A stretch of 64,000 bases of DNA from DASRAA01 sp963814165 (GTDB taxonomy: Bacteria; Acidobacteriota; Terriglobia; Terriglobales; Acidobacteriaceae): assembly GCA_963814165.1 (NCBI GenBank), contig CAWFBW010000014.1:90726-154725 (forward strand), in the 5' to 3' direction. The notes under the pieces were generated by a model, which searched no databases, had not been told where the DNA came from, and was given only the letters and a program-made list of their open reading frames with translations. The stretch's first letter is position 1, and each line of letters starts with the position of its first letter. Positions 1-10,159 of this stretch are shown piece by piece. A program made the position numbers and the translations under genes.

Positions 1-494
1 TGCTTGGGCGTGCTCTACGAGAGCTACATTCATCCCATCACGATTCTTTCGACGCTGCCGTCGGCGGGCGTGGGCGCAATCCTGGCGCTGAACCTGTTCC
101 GCATGGCGCTGGGCGTGATGGCGCTGATCGGCATCATCCTGCTGATCGGCATCGTGAAGAAGAACGCCATCATGATGATCGACTTTGCGCTGGAGGCCGA
201 GCGCAAAGAAGGCAAGACGCCGCATGACGCGATCTACGAGGCCTGCCTGCTGCGCTTCCGTCCCATCATGATGACCACGTTCGCCGCGCTGTTCGGCGCG
301 GTTCCGCTGGCACTGGGTTCGGGCACGGGCTCCGAGTTGCGCCGGCCACTGGGCGTGACCATCATCGGCGGACTGCTGTTCAGCCAGATACTGACGCTGT
401 ACACCACGCCGGTGGTGTACCTGTGGTTTGACCGCCTGGCGCGTGCCTTGCGCGAGTGCGCTCGCCGAAGCCGGCAGAGGCCATGGGGGACTGA
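1..494 (+). CDS. RND efflux permease, C-terminal fragment (left edge)
   Basis: Last part of an inner-membrane resistance-nodulation-division permease that exports drugs or other hydrophobic compounds by proton antiport with a periplasmic adaptor and outer-membrane channel. The gene begins left of the window. Visible are the late transmembrane helices with GIVKKNAIMMIDFALEAER and RFRPIMMTTFAALFG, both typical of AcrB/MdtB-type permeases, and the closing TTPVVYLWFDRL. A frameshift near 440 moves the end to a TGA at 492-494 (ending SPKPAEAMGD), two bases before the next permease. The tight spacing and close resemblance to that neighbour suggest an MdtB/MdtC-like heteromeric pair. Substrate unknown. 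Confidence 0.85.
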
Positions 495-496
495 GC

Positions 497-3400
497 ATGA
501 ATGTCTCCGGTCCAGCCATCCAGCGACCCGTTGCGACGTCGCTGCTGACCATTGCGCTGCTGCTGGCGGGCGGTTGGCCTATACGCGCTTCCGGTTTCGC
601 CGCTGCCGCAGATCGATTTCCCGGTAATTTCGGTTGGCGCGGGACTGCCGGGCGCAAGCCCGGAGACGATGGCGTCGGCGGTGGCCACGCCGCTGGAGCG
701 GCAGTTCGGGCGCATCGCCGGCATCAACCAGATGACGTCATCCAGCCAGTTGGGATCGACGGGCATCACCATGCAGTTCGACCTGAACCGCAACATCGAT
801 GCGGCGGCGCGGGACGTGCAGGCGGCGATCAACGCGGCGCGTGGCTTCCTGCCCGCGGATTTGCCCGGCAATCCCAGTTATCGCAAGGTGAATCCCGCGG
901 ACGCTCCCATCATGATCCTGGCGATGACCTCCGACACCATGACCCAGGACCAGATGTACGATGCGGCGGACTCGATCCTGGCCCAGAAGCTGGCGCAGAT
1001 CGAAGGCGTCGGCCAGGTGTACGTCTGGGGATCGTCGCAGCCCGCGGTGCGCATCGAGGCGAATCCCAACATCCTGAACAAGATGAATATCGGTCTGGAC
1101 GCGGTGCGCCAGGCGGTGGCGGCGCAAAACGTGAATCATGGCCAAGGGCTCGCTGCAGGGCGGCCAGAAGAGCCTGGATGATCGAGACCAACGACCAGCT
1201 GAAGAAGGCCAAGGACTATCGGCCGCTCATCGTGGCCTACCGGAACGGCGCGCCGGTGCGGCTCGAGGACGTTGCCGACGGTTGAGGATTCCTACGCGAA
1301 CACCCACAACGCGGGCCGCTTCAACGGCAAAGCCTAGCGTCATGATCATCATTTTCCGGCAGCCCGGAGCGAACATCATCGCCACCGTGGACCGGGTGAT
1401 CGAGCAGTTGCCGTTTCTGAAGGCTTCGATGCCGCAGGGCATCGACCTCAAGGTGGCCAACGACCGCACCCTGACGGTTCGGGCCTCGGTGGCCGATGTA
1501 CAACGCACCCTGATCATCTCGCGTGGTGCTGGTCGTGCTGGTGGTGTTCGTATTCCTGCGCGAAGTGCGCGCCACCCTGATTCCCAGCGTGGCCGTGCCG
1601 CTGGCCATCGTCGGCACCTTCGGGGTGATGTACCTGATGGACTATTCGCTCAACAATCTGTCGCTGATGGCGCTGACGATCTCGACCGGCTTCGTGGTGG
1701 ATGATGCCATCGTGGTGCTGGAAAACGTGATGCGCCACATCGAAGCGGCATGACGCCCCTTGAAGCCGCGCTGCTGGGCTCGCGCGAAATCGGCTTCACG
1801 GTGATGTCGATGAGCATCTCGCTGGTGGCGGTGTTCATCCCGATTCTGCTGATGAGCGGATTGATTGGCCGGCTCTTCCACGAGTTCGCCATGACCATCA
1901 GCGTCGGCCATCGCTGATCTCGATGGTGGTGTCGCTCACCACGACGCCGATGCTGTGCGCGCACTTTCTCGAGCCACACGGCGCCAAGCATGGAGTGTTC
2001 TACCGCGTGAGCGAGGGCGGCTTCAGGCGCATGAACCGCGGATACCAGCGGTCGCTGGGCTGGGTGTTGCGGCATCAGCGGCTGGTCTGGCCTGGTCTGC
2101 GGTCATCACCGTGTTCGTGACTGTTCGTGAGCCTGTGTGATCATCGTTCCCAAGGGATTCTTCCCGCAGCAGGACACCGGGCGCATGATGGGCATCGTCA
2201 TGGCCGACCAGGACATGGCGTTCTGAAGCGATGAACGAGAAGGTCATGCGGAGTTCGTTGCATCGTGAAGACGGATCCGGCGGTCGAGGACGTGATGCGC
2301 TTCCGTGGGCGGAGGACTGCACAGAACCAGGCCCGGATGTTTGTGATGCTGAAGCCGCTCAAAGGAGCGCAAGGTCAGCGCTGACGAGGTGATCAACCGC
2401 GTTGCGTCCGAAAGCTTCGCACGTGCCGGGAGCGAGCCTTTACTTCCAGGCGGCGCAGGACTTGCAAATCGGCGGGCGGTTCTCCAATGCGCAGTACCAG
2501 TACACGCTGTCGGGCGACAACCTGGACGAGCTTTACGCATGGGCGCCTAAGCTGGTGGAAAAGCTACGACGATTGCCCATGCTGAAAGATGTCAGCAGCG
2601 ACCAGCAGGTGCGGGGCCTGGCAGCAGAACATCATCATTGATCGCGACACGGCGGCGCGGCTGGGCATCACGCCCAGCAGATTGACAATGTGCTTGTATG
2701 ACGCCTTCGGTCAGCGGCAGATCTCGACCATCTATCGACGCTGAATCAGTATCACGTGGTGCTGGAAGTGGATCCCAAGTATCAGCATGACCCCCGACGC
2801 GCTGAAGAGCGTCTACGTCATCACCCAGGCCGGAGCGCAGGTGCCGCTGTCGGCATTTGCGCACTTTCGGTCCGGCGACGACGTCGCTGGCGGTCGCCCA
2901 CCAGGGGCAATTTCCGGCCGTGACGATCTCGTTCAATCTTGCGCCGGGCGCCGCTCTGGGTGAGCCACCAAGTCGATCGAACAGGCGCAGATCGAGATGC
3001 GGTTCCCGGTCACGATCCACGGAACGTTCCAGGGACGGCTGCTGCGTTTCAGGACTCGCTTTCGTCGCAGCCGCTGCTGATTCCTGGCCGCACTGATGGC
3101 GGTCTATATCGTGCTCGGCATGCTGTACGAGAGCTATATCCATCCGATCACGATTATTTCGACGATTCCTCCGCCGGCACCGGCGCGCTGCTGGCGCTGA
3201 TGCTGTTTCACATGGAGCTGAACGTCATCGCGCTGGTCGGCATTCTGTTGCTGATCGGAATCGTGAAGAAGAACGCCATCATGATGATCGACTTCGCGCT
3301 GGAACGTGAACGCCAGGGCAAATCCCCGCTAGATGCCATTCACGAGGCGGCCCTGTTGCGCTTCCGTCCTATCATGATGACCACGGCAGCCGCGCTGTTG

Positions 3401-3625
3401 GGTGCCGTGCCTCTGGCCTTTGGAACGGGAACAGGCTCGGAGTTGCGGCGGCCGCTGGGTATTGCCATTGTCGGCGGACTCATCGTGAGCCAGATGCTGA
3501 CCATTTTCACTACCCCGGTGGTGTATCTGGCGATGGACCGCCTGCAGAAGTTCATGGTTTCCATCTCGCCGTGGCGCCGGAAACAGATACACAAGAAGGG
3601 CGAAGTGCCCATCTTCGCGGACTAA
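497..3625 (+). CDS. RND efflux permease (MdtC/AcrB-like), full length with many frameshifts
   Basis: Second proton-driven RND exporter subunit. The span of about 1,042 codons equals the family length. In order: N-terminal MNVSGPAIQRPVATSLLTIA helix, periplasmic porter domain (FPVISVGAGLPGASPETMAS, QFDLNRNIDAAARDVQAAIN), central helices with the proton-relay type motif FVVDDAIVVLENVMRH, second porter domain, and C-terminal GIVKKNAIMMIDFALERER. Frameshifts fall near 575, 1175, 1285, 1520, 1750, 1910, 2100-2400, 2620-3000, 3070 and 3160, so the reading frame changes about ten times. Domain order is undisturbed, which points to sequence errors and not decay. Starts 2 nt after the upstream permease stop, so translation is probably coupled. 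Confidence 0.85.
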
Positions 3626-3669
3626 AAAATCCTCAGCTCCCTTTTTCGTGAAGGAGTCTCGGAAAGCAC

Positions 3670-3685
3670 TGTCCGTTTTCGGACA
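3670..3685. promoter_or_regulatory. Perfect palindrome, candidate enhancer site
   Basis: TGTCCG-TTTT-CGGACA, perfect 6-bp arms, about 85 bp upstream of the sigma54-like -24/-12 element at 3768-3783. The distance and symmetry fit an upstream activator sequence for an NtrC-type enhancer-binding protein. It could instead be a small hairpin terminator for the RND operon, but no T-run follows the stem. Confidence 0.45.
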
Positions 3686-3767
3686 AGGTTCGCGCTGCCA
3701 ATGGGCAACTGATCCTAAACGCGTCGCTGTATTCGCATGATTCTGCGTGACTTGCAACCCATAGGAG

Positions 3768-3783
3768 TGGCACGTTATCTGCA
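3768..3783 (+). promoter_or_regulatory. Sigma54-type -24/-12 promoter
   Basis: TGGCAC-N5-CTGCA matches the RpoN consensus TGGCAC-N5-TTGCW at all but one position. The invariant GG (3769-3770) and GC (3781-3782) are separated by exactly 10 nt. Transcription would start near 3794, just upstream of the response regulator-phosphatase gene starting at 3804. Confidence 0.55.
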
Positions 3784-3803
3784 CTCTTGATTGCCAGGCA
3801 TCT

Positions 3804-5001
3804 ATGACCCACGAGAACATTCCTTTGAAATTTTGATCGCCGAAGACCAGGAGCACGTGCGCGAAGCGCTGGCGATGCTGCTGCGGTCGCGGGATTATGT
3901 CGTTCGCCAGTGCTCGTCGCCGCAGGAAGCCCTGGCAGCAGTGCGAGCGCGAGTCGGTCGACCTGGCTCTGGTGGACATGAACTACCGTCGCGACAGCAC
4001 CTCGGGTGCCGAAGGGCTGGATCTGATCGCTGCGCTGCGACAGCTGGATGCCACCCTGCCGATCGTAGCGCTTACGGCATGGGGCAATGTTGACCTGGCG
4101 GTAAATGCGATGCGGTCGGGTGCTTCGGACTTCATCGAGAAGCCTTGGCGCAACGACGCGCTTGCTGGAGAAGGTGCGAGTCGCTCGTCCGCCGCGGTCG
4201 CGAGGTGCGCTCGCGGCAACGCGTGTCTGATTACGAGAAGCAGGATGCGCAGCAAGTGCAGATGCGGATCGTTCCGCGGCGGCATGTGTCTACCGGCGGC
4301 GTCGAGTTGTTCGGCGAGAGCGTTCCGGCCGGGGTGGTGGGCGGCGACTACTTCGGCGTCTGGCAGCCGACGCCGGAGTCCTTGCACTTCTGCATGGCCG
4401 ACGTTTCGGGCAAAGGCACTCCGGGAGCGCTGATCGCGGCCATGCTGCACGCTTCGGTGAGCACTCTGGCGATGTCGGGGCGCGAGCGGCAACGATCGTC
4501 GGCGAGGTCGAAGCGATTCTGCGGGACCAGATCGGCGAGGGCCATTACGTCACGCTCTTCTACGGCGTGCTTGAATCTGACGGGCAGCGTGCTGGAATAC
4601 GTCAATGCCGGGCATTGTCCGCCGATGTTGCGGCGAGACGGCGGCGCGATGGAGCGGCTTGGCGCCCACGCGTCCGGTGCTCGGGCTCGCAGGGCAGCGA
4701 GTCGGACAGGCGGAGCGGGTCGCGACTGAACTCCGGCGACACGCTCATGCTTTATACCGACGGAGTCGCGGAAGCCGAAGATGGCAGCGGCGTCGAGTTC
4801 GGCGACGAGCGACTGGCGCTGTTGCTGGAGGAAGATGGCGACCTGCCTGGCCATCATGCGAGGGTGCTGCAAGCCGTCCGCCAGTATGCGGATGGTAAAT
4901 TCACCGATGACGCAACCCTGGTATTGATTGCAGTCGGTGGAGGCTCACGCGCAAGTACCTCGAGGGTCGCTGATCCTGCGTGGTCTCAAGCGGAAAGCTA
5001 G
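3804..5001 (+). CDS. Response regulator with C-terminal PP2C/SpoIIE phosphatase domain
   Basis: Cytoplasmic signalling protein of about 400 residues. The N-terminal receiver domain shows FEILIAEDQEHVREALAMLL (acidic pocket), DLALVDMNY (phospho-acceptor Asp), VALTAWG (conserved Thr) and FIEKPW (conserved Lys). The C-terminal half is a SpoIIE/RsbU-type metal-dependent phosphatase: GGDYFGVW, MADVSGKGTPGALIAAML, YVNAGHCPPML, LMLYTDGVAEAED and FTDDATLVLIAV. Such proteins dephosphorylate anti-sigma-factor antagonists or similar partners. Start is set at ATG 3804, which requires a missing base in the AAATTTT run near 3830. Further frameshifts near 3945, 4165, 4485 and 4675. A sigma54-like promoter lies directly upstream. 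Cognate kinase not in view. Confidence 0.8.
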
Positions 5002-5075
5002 CACAAACTGCACTGGGCCAGAGAAGTGCTTCTTCGGGCACTTGAATCCTGCAATTTGAAACCTGAAACTGTCGT

Positions 5076-6244
5076 GTGATTCATAAATATGACGTGCTGA
5101 TCCTGGGTGGCGGTGCAGCCGGCCTGATGTGTGCCATGACCGCTGGCCGTCGCGGACGACGAGTTGCGCTGCTGGAGCACGCCGAGCGCATCGGCAAGAA
5201 GATCCTGATCTCCGGCGGAGGGCGCTGCAACTTCACCAACCTGCACTGCCGGCCGGAGAACTTCCTCTCCGCGAATCCCCATTTCTGCAAGTCGGCGCTG
5301 GCGCGATACACTCCGCAGGATTTCATCGCGCTGGTCGAGAAGCACCGAATTCCTTATCACGAGAAAACGCTGGGACAGTTGTTCTGCGACGGCTCGGCGC
5401 GGCAGATCGTGGCCATGCTGGAGGAAGAGTGTCGCGCGGCGCAGGTGGACATCTTCACGGCGACTCGCGTTCGAGAAGTGACGCGGACCTGACAACTTCG
5501 TTGCTCACGCGGGCGAGGACGAGTTTCATGCTCCTGCGCTGGTGGTCGCGACCGGCGGGCTGTCGATTCCGAAGATGGGTGCGACTGCCTTTGGCTATGA
5601 ACTGGCGCGGAAGTTCGGATTGAAGGTCCGCGAGTGCCGGCCCGCTTTGGTTCCACTGACTTTTGGCGCAGATGACCGAAAACACTATTGCGATCTGGCG
5701 GGTGTATCGGCCGAAGTCGTTGCGTCGATCGGGCACCAACGATTCCGCGAGAAGATGCTGATCACCCATCGCGGGCTGAGCGGTCCGGCGATCTTGCAGA
5801 TTTCGTCGTATTGGAAGCCGGGCGAACCGATAGGCCTCGACCTCGCTCCCGATAGAGAATTCACGAAGCCCCTGCGTCTCGAATCAGGTGGGCGTGACCT
5901 CAGTGCAGCGAAGGCCGCGTTTCGAGCCGTGCTGCCCGATCGTTTCGCCGACCGCTGGCTCGAACTGCACGCGCCGGAGCGCTGGACGAATGCCGCGCTC
6001 GAGGGGTTGGAGCGGACTCGGCACACGCTGGCAAGTGCGTGCCCGCCGGCACCGAAGGCTACGAAAAGGCCGAAGTCACCGCGGGCGGCGTGGACACCGA
6101 CGAGCTCTCGGCGAAAACCATGGAGAGCCGAAAGTGCCCGGCCTGTACTTCATCGGAGAAGTGGTCGATGTCACCGGCCACCTCGGCGGCTTCAACTTCC
6201 AGTGGGCGTGGGCCTCGGGGTTCTCAGCGGGCGAGGCCGTGTGA
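5076..6244 (+). CDS. NAD(P)/FAD-dependent oxidoreductase, HI0933/BaiN-like family
   Basis: Soluble flavoprotein of about 390 residues. Start GTG 5076 gives an immediate dinucleotide-binding fold (YDVLILGGGAAGLMCAMTAG), followed by the family signature KKILISGGGRCNFTN, mid-protein VVATGGLSIPKMGATAFGY, LITHRGLSGPAILQISS, and a C-terminal FAD-contact segment GLYFIGEVVDVTGHLGGFN. That last segment characterises the HI0933-like group, which includes BaiN. Substrate is unknown in most members. Frameshifts near 5490, 6025 and 6135. The next gene is convergent. Confidence 0.85.
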
Positions 6245-6258
6245 AGCCCATCTTGCCT

Positions 6259-6649
6259 CTATCCGACCTTTTGCACCAGATGGAGCAGGTTCCCACAAGT
6301 GTCTTCGAACTGGACGCCGATAACCGGTCCCATGTTCTTTGGTTCGCCTCGAAACACCACGCCGAGGTCCTTGAGGCGCGAGTACTCAGCCTGAATGTCG
6401 CTGGTGAAGAATGCGGTGGCGGGAATTCCCGCGTCGTATAAAGCTTTCTGAAAGACTTGCGCGGGTGGGAAGCCCATGGGCTCCAGCACCAGTTCGACGC
6501 CGGCAACACCCTCAGGCGAGGTGACGGTGAGCCACCGGTACTGCCCCATCGAGATGTCTTCCTTCTTCTGGAAGCCGAGCTTCTCGGTATAGAAACGCAG
6601 GGCCTTTCTCCTGGTCGTCAACCATAAGGCTGGTGAGAACGATCTTCAT
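6259..6649 (-). CDS. VOC-family (glyoxalase/bleomycin-resistance fold) protein
   Basis: Single-domain vicinal-oxygen-chelate protein of about 130 residues. Start ATG at 6647-6649 (MKIVLTSLMVDDQEKA) needs one base removed near 6605. The rest reads continuously: RFYTEKLGFQKKEDI, WLTVTSPEGVAGVELVLEP, and the C-terminal strand GVQFEDTCGNLLHLVQKVG. Members bind a divalent metal and act as glyoxalases, dioxygenases, fosfomycin- or bleomycin-resistance proteins, or uncharacterised enzymes. The sequence gives no specific substrate. Divergent from the ABC exporter that starts at 6856. Confidence 0.75.
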
Positions 6650-6793
6650 AAAAACACTCCTAAATCGCCTATTTTGTCATCTCGCGGGAGTGCATTTGGG
6701 AATCTGGCAGCTAATTTTTCGACCTGCCGCAGTGACTTTTCGCAGTCCCGAAACCGTTATAGAAAGTGGAACGAGAAAATTCCTGTCGCAAGC

Positions 6794-6814
6794 TTGATTG
6801 ATAAACTAAATCAA
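6794..6814. promoter_or_regulatory. Inverted repeat upstream of ABC exporter, candidate operator
   Basis: TTGATT-N9-AATCAA, perfect 6-bp arms, in an AT-rich stretch about 40 nt upstream of the GTG start at 6856. The symmetry and position suggest an operator for a dimeric repressor of the exporter operon. No regulator gene is adjacent. Confidence 0.3.
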
Positions 6815-6855
6815 CGCCATCTGGGGAATCATTCACAACCATACATCGGAGAGCC

Positions 6856-7811
6856 GTGAACGGTACATCTGACGCAATAGTCAACATCCAAGCACTGGTG
6901 AAAACCTATCCCGCCAAGGTGCCGGTTGAGGCCGTAAAGGGCATCGACCTGGCAGTACAGCGGGGCGAACTGTTCGGCCTGCTGGGACCGAACGGCGCCG
7001 GCAAGAGCACGACCATCAGCGTCTGCACCACTCGCGCTCTTGCCAACAGCCGGCCGGGTATCGATCTCCGGGGTCGATGTGGTGCAGCATCCGTCGGAGG
7101 CGCGCCGCTTCATGGGCGTAGTGACCCAGTTCAACACGCTCGACCGACAGTGCACCGTGTGGGAGAACCTCTATTTCCACTGCCGCTACTTCGGGATCTC
7201 GCACACAGAATCAACCAAGCGAACTGGCGAATTGCTGGAGCTGTTCAAGCTGACCGAGCGCGCCAAGATCTTCGTGAAGACGCTTTCCGGCGGACTCGCC
7301 CAGCGGGTGCAGATCGCTCGCGCCATTGCCCACAATCCCGAGGTGTTGTTCCTCGACGAGCCCAGCGCCGGACTCGATCCGCAGACGCGTCTGGCATTGT
7401 GGGACATCATCCGCGAACTCCGACAACGTGGGATCACCGTTGTTCTCACCACCCACTACATGGAAGAAGCCGACCAGTTGTGCGGGCGGGTCGCCATTAT
7501 CGACCACGGGAAGATCCTGGTGAGCGGAACTCCGGAAGAACTGAAGAGCAGCGTGGGCGCGCAGAAGGTGTTTCATCTGCAATTGCAGAACTCCAGCGTT
7601 GACGGGCTGCGCGACCGGCTTGGCAGCCTTGCCGGGCGTGACATCGGTGGAAGCCGCCGAGTCGGGGCTGGTGGTCTTCAGCGACGGCCGCGGCGGACTG
7701 CTGCCGGAAATCGTCGGCATTGCGGGCGACAACCTGCGCGACATTTCGGTGAGCGAAACCACGCTCGAATCGGTATTCATCAAGCTGACGGGGAGGGACC
7801 TGCGTGACTAA
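6856..7811 (+). CDS. ABC transporter ATP-binding protein, DrrA-like
   Basis: ATPase subunit of an ABC-2 exporter, about 318 residues. Walker A LFGLLGPNGAGKSTT, Q-loop VTQFNTLD, ABC signature TLSGGLAQRVQIARAIAH, Walker B VLFLDEPSAGLDP and switch His in VVLTTHYMEEADQLC are all present. The C-terminal extension ends ETTLESVFIKLTGRDLRD, as in DrrA/NodI-like daunorubicin-resistance ATPases. Start GTG 6856 follows a GGAGAG ribosome site. Frameshifts near 7020 and 7612. It overlaps the permease gene by 8 nt, so the two form one operon. Substrate cannot be read from sequence; drugs, lipids and polysaccharides are all exported by relatives. Confidence 0.87.
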
Positions 7812-8605
7812 GTACAGCCTGTATTGGGGATCATTTCGCGGCTTGCTGCTGCGCGATATCAGCGTACTGCGGCGCGAGGTGATTCCGTTCCTGATCCGCA
7901 CCGTGATGAACCCGCTGATGTTCGTCTTCGTGTTTACCTACCTGTTCCCGAAGATGGGGCAAGGCTTCCAGAGCAGCGGAGGCACCGGATTCGGCACGCT
8001 GATTCTGCCGGGCCTGCTGGCGGTGGGCATCTTTATTCAGGGCATCATGGCGACGGCGCTGCCGCTCTCGATGGAGATCGGCGCGACCCGCGAGATCCAC
8101 GATCGCGTGATGTCGCCGCTGCCGGTGACCTGGGTGGCGATCGAGAAGATCGTCTTCAGCGCGGTGCAGAGTGTGCTGGCGGCGCTGGTGATCTTCCCGT
8201 TGGTGTACTTCATTCCCGCGACACCGGTGCAGGTGCACGTGTCGAGTTGGCCGACGCTGATCGGCGTTGTGCTGCTGGCGTCGCTGGTGGCGGGAACCGT
8301 GGGCCTGGCGATCGGGACCATCGTGAAGCCGGAGCACATCGCGCTGATGTTCGGCATCGTGGTGGTGCCGGTGACCTTCTTCGGGTGCGTTTACTACCCG
8401 TGGGCGGCGATGCATAACGTCCGCTGGCTGCAGATCCTGGTGCTCATCAACCCGCTGGTCTACATGAGCGAAGGGTTGCGGACCGCGCTGACTCCGAATG
8501 TGCCCCACATGCCGGCATGGGTGTCGGTGGTGGCGCTGCTGATCGGGCTGGGGGTGTCTGGGGACGGTTGGGGTGAAGGGGTTCATCCGGCGGGTGCTGA
8601 CTTAG
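7804..8605 (+). CDS. ABC-2 type permease, DrrB-like
   Basis: Membrane subunit partnering the preceding ATPase. About 267 residues and six hydrophobic segments. MNPLMFVFVFTYLFPKMGQG and the central EIGATREIHDRVMSPLPVTW are the conserved ABC-2 permease region that couples to the ATPase, followed by VVPVTFFGCVYYPWAAM. Start GTG 7804 overlaps the upstream stop. A frameshift near 8557 hides the real C-terminus (TVGVKGFIRRVLT, TAG at 8603-8605). Read without correction the frame would continue into AT-rich non-coding DNA to 8649. Confidence 0.85.
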
Positions 8606-8650
8606 TGTTATACAACACAATCTCAAAAAAATTAATCACGATTATTTAGA

Positions 8651-8690
8651 ATCAATGGGTTGCGCAGAAATTGTTCGTAACCAATTGATT
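8651..8690. repeat. Imperfect 16-bp inverted repeat
   Basis: GAATCAATGGGTTGCG pairs with a downstream CGTAACCAATTGATTC (14 of 16 bases complementary) across a short loop. It lies about 50 nt downstream of the ABC permease stop and could act as a terminator hairpin, or as half of the unusual AT-rich block. No T-tract follows directly. Confidence 0.5.
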
Positions 8691-8777
8691 CTTAATATAG
8701 TTATGCGTATCCATGTGAGCCAGTGAGACTTAGGGGCCAAAAAGTGGCCGATTTCGACATAAAGCTGTCATACTTTC

Positions 8778-8833
8778 CATACAATCAATACACTTTCCAG
8801 TCATACAACCAATACTTTACATACAATCAATAC
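8778..8833. repeat. Three direct copies of a 14-mer (CATACAATCAATAC)
   Basis: CATACAATCAATAC at 8778-8791 and 8820-8833 are identical; the middle copy at 8802-8815 has one change (CATACAACCAATAC). Spacing is 24 and 18 nt. The array sits in AT-rich intergenic DNA and could be a cluster of protein-binding sites or a remnant of an inserted element. Confidence 0.55.
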
Positions 8834-9285
8834 TCTAGAACGGTTTTGTCCCTGTTTCTGGCGTATAAGCTGTTCATACAAAACAAGTAAGCCGGTTGTC
8901 ATAGAGCGGCGTAGATGGCAGGCGCCTTCGCTCCTCCGCAAATTGTCAAAGACCCTGTGAGATACGCCGTAGGCGCGCAGGGACACAAATTCCCTGCCTC
9001 ACAGAAGGGTTGTAGCAGAGGAGCGGAGGCGGCGCCAGAAAAATCTCGTGGGTGAGAAAACTAAAGTAACCACTCGCTGTTGCGAAACTCATCGGCACCC
9101 ACCCTTCAACTCGCGCTCGCCCGGCCCGCAACGGAAGCGGGCCGAAAGACATTGGCGAGCGCTCGGCGAAGGGCAGTTCATGCGGGCTTGACCTGCACCG
9201 CTGAAGAGGTCCTCCACCAAAGAAATGGTATGGAATTGCTGGCAAGCCAAGGCTATATAAAGCCCTTCGTACAAGGGTACGGTGT

Positions 9286-9305
9286 CACCCGGCTGAAGCC
9301 GGGTG
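9286..9305. repeat. Small palindromic element
   Basis: CACCCGGC-TGAA-GCCGGGTG: perfect 8-bp stem, 4-nt loop. It lies just ahead of the larger palindrome at 9365 and resembles short dispersed intergenic hairpins of Acidobacteriota. Confidence 0.5.
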
Positions 9306-9364
9306 CTTCCACCCTTTGTCGACAGGAACGAGGAAACAGATTCGTCCTCCGTCGAAACCCCTTC

Positions 9365-9408
9365 TCCCACCCTTTCGTACGCCGCGGCGGACGAAAGGAT
9401 GGGGCACC
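9365..9408. repeat. Palindromic element with GGGGCAC tail
   Basis: CCCACCCTTTCGT pairs with ACGAAAGGATGGGG and is followed by the tail GGGGCACC. Its stem is nearly identical to the element at 11791-11828, but its loop differs, being GC-rich. Member of the dispersed palindrome set of this window. Confidence 0.6.
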
Positions 9409-9556
9409 GCTGTCGGGATCGGTGTGGCAGAGAATTGAGCATCGTGCGAGAAACGCAGTAAGTGTCATAGATTAAACGTGCGGCTGATTCGGCCTGCGTA
9501 TTTTAGTCGATGTTTTTACGGAAACGAGTTGCGCGACTTCAGGTACGGGAGGGGAG

Positions 9557-10137
9557 ATGACCAAGGGGCGAATGGAGGCATTCAGTGATGGTGTGATCGC
9601 GATCATCATCACGATCATGGTGCTGGAGATGAAGGTTCCGCATGGCGACAGCCTGCAAGACTTGAGGCCGTTGGCGCCGGTGTTTTTGAGCTACGTGATG
9701 AGTTTCGTTTATGTCGGCATTTACTGGAACAATCACCACCACATGCTTCATGCTTGCACGACGGTGACCGGCGCAATGCTCTGGGCCAATCTGCACCTGT
9801 TGTTCTGGCTCTCGTTATTTCCGTTTACCACGGGTTGGATGGGGGAGAACCACTTCACGGCGGTTCCGACCGCACTCTACGCAGCGGTCCTTTTAATGGC
9901 TGCGATTGCTTACTACCTGCTACAGCAAACGATTATTCGCGCGCAAGGAGAGGATTCCATTTGAAACGAGCGATCGGAAACGATTGGAAGGGGAAGCTGT
10001 CTCCGGTGTTGTACATCCTTGCGATCGTGGTCAGCTTTTATTTTTCGTGGATCGCGCAGGGAATTCTGGTGATCGCAGCGCTGATCTGGCTGATTCCGGA
10101 CAAGCGGATCGAGAACTACGTGCGAGCCGCACACTAG
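9557..10137 (+). CDS. TMEM175-family (DUF1211) potassium channel-like protein
   Basis: Integral membrane protein of about 193 residues with six predicted helices, the length of a bacterial single-repeat TMEM175. The diagnostic FSDG motif is present at the end of helix 1 approach (RMEAFSDGVIAIIITIMVLE), followed by YVMSFVYVGIYWNNHHHM and ANLHLLFWLSLFPFTTGWM. Family members are K+-selective or K+-permeable channels in the inner membrane; function here is inferred from the family. A frameshift near 9955 separates the first five helices from the last (GKLSPVLYILAIVVSFYF, WIAQGILVIAALIWL). ATG 9557 follows GGGAGGGGAG. Confidence 0.83.
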
Positions 10138-10159
10138 GCGGGCGAGCTGGCTCGGTGCT

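Larger units (their letters stand above)
8606..9556. other. Long non-coding stretch with repeats
   Basis: About 950 bases with no convincing gene on either strand. Its first 250 bases are clearly more AT-rich than the rest of the window and hold an inverted repeat (8651-8690) and three copies of a 14-mer (8778-8833). The second half is GC-rich and holds two small palindromes (9286-9305, 9365-9408). Short open frames here have no recognisable domain and no ribosome site. Confidence 0.6.

Noticed and set aside
1..5001. Reading the broken RND and phosphatase genes as pseudogenes
   Set aside because: The same pattern of single-base shifts affects essential genes across the window, so sequence error is the simpler explanation.
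8778..8833. CRISPR array
   Set aside because: Only three 14-nt copies at irregular spacing (24 and 18 nt) and no cas genes in the window.
8946..9475. Overlapping open frames on both strands near 9 kb
   Set aside because: They cover palindromic repeats, lack start signals, and translate to low-complexity or Pro/Arg-rich sequence.
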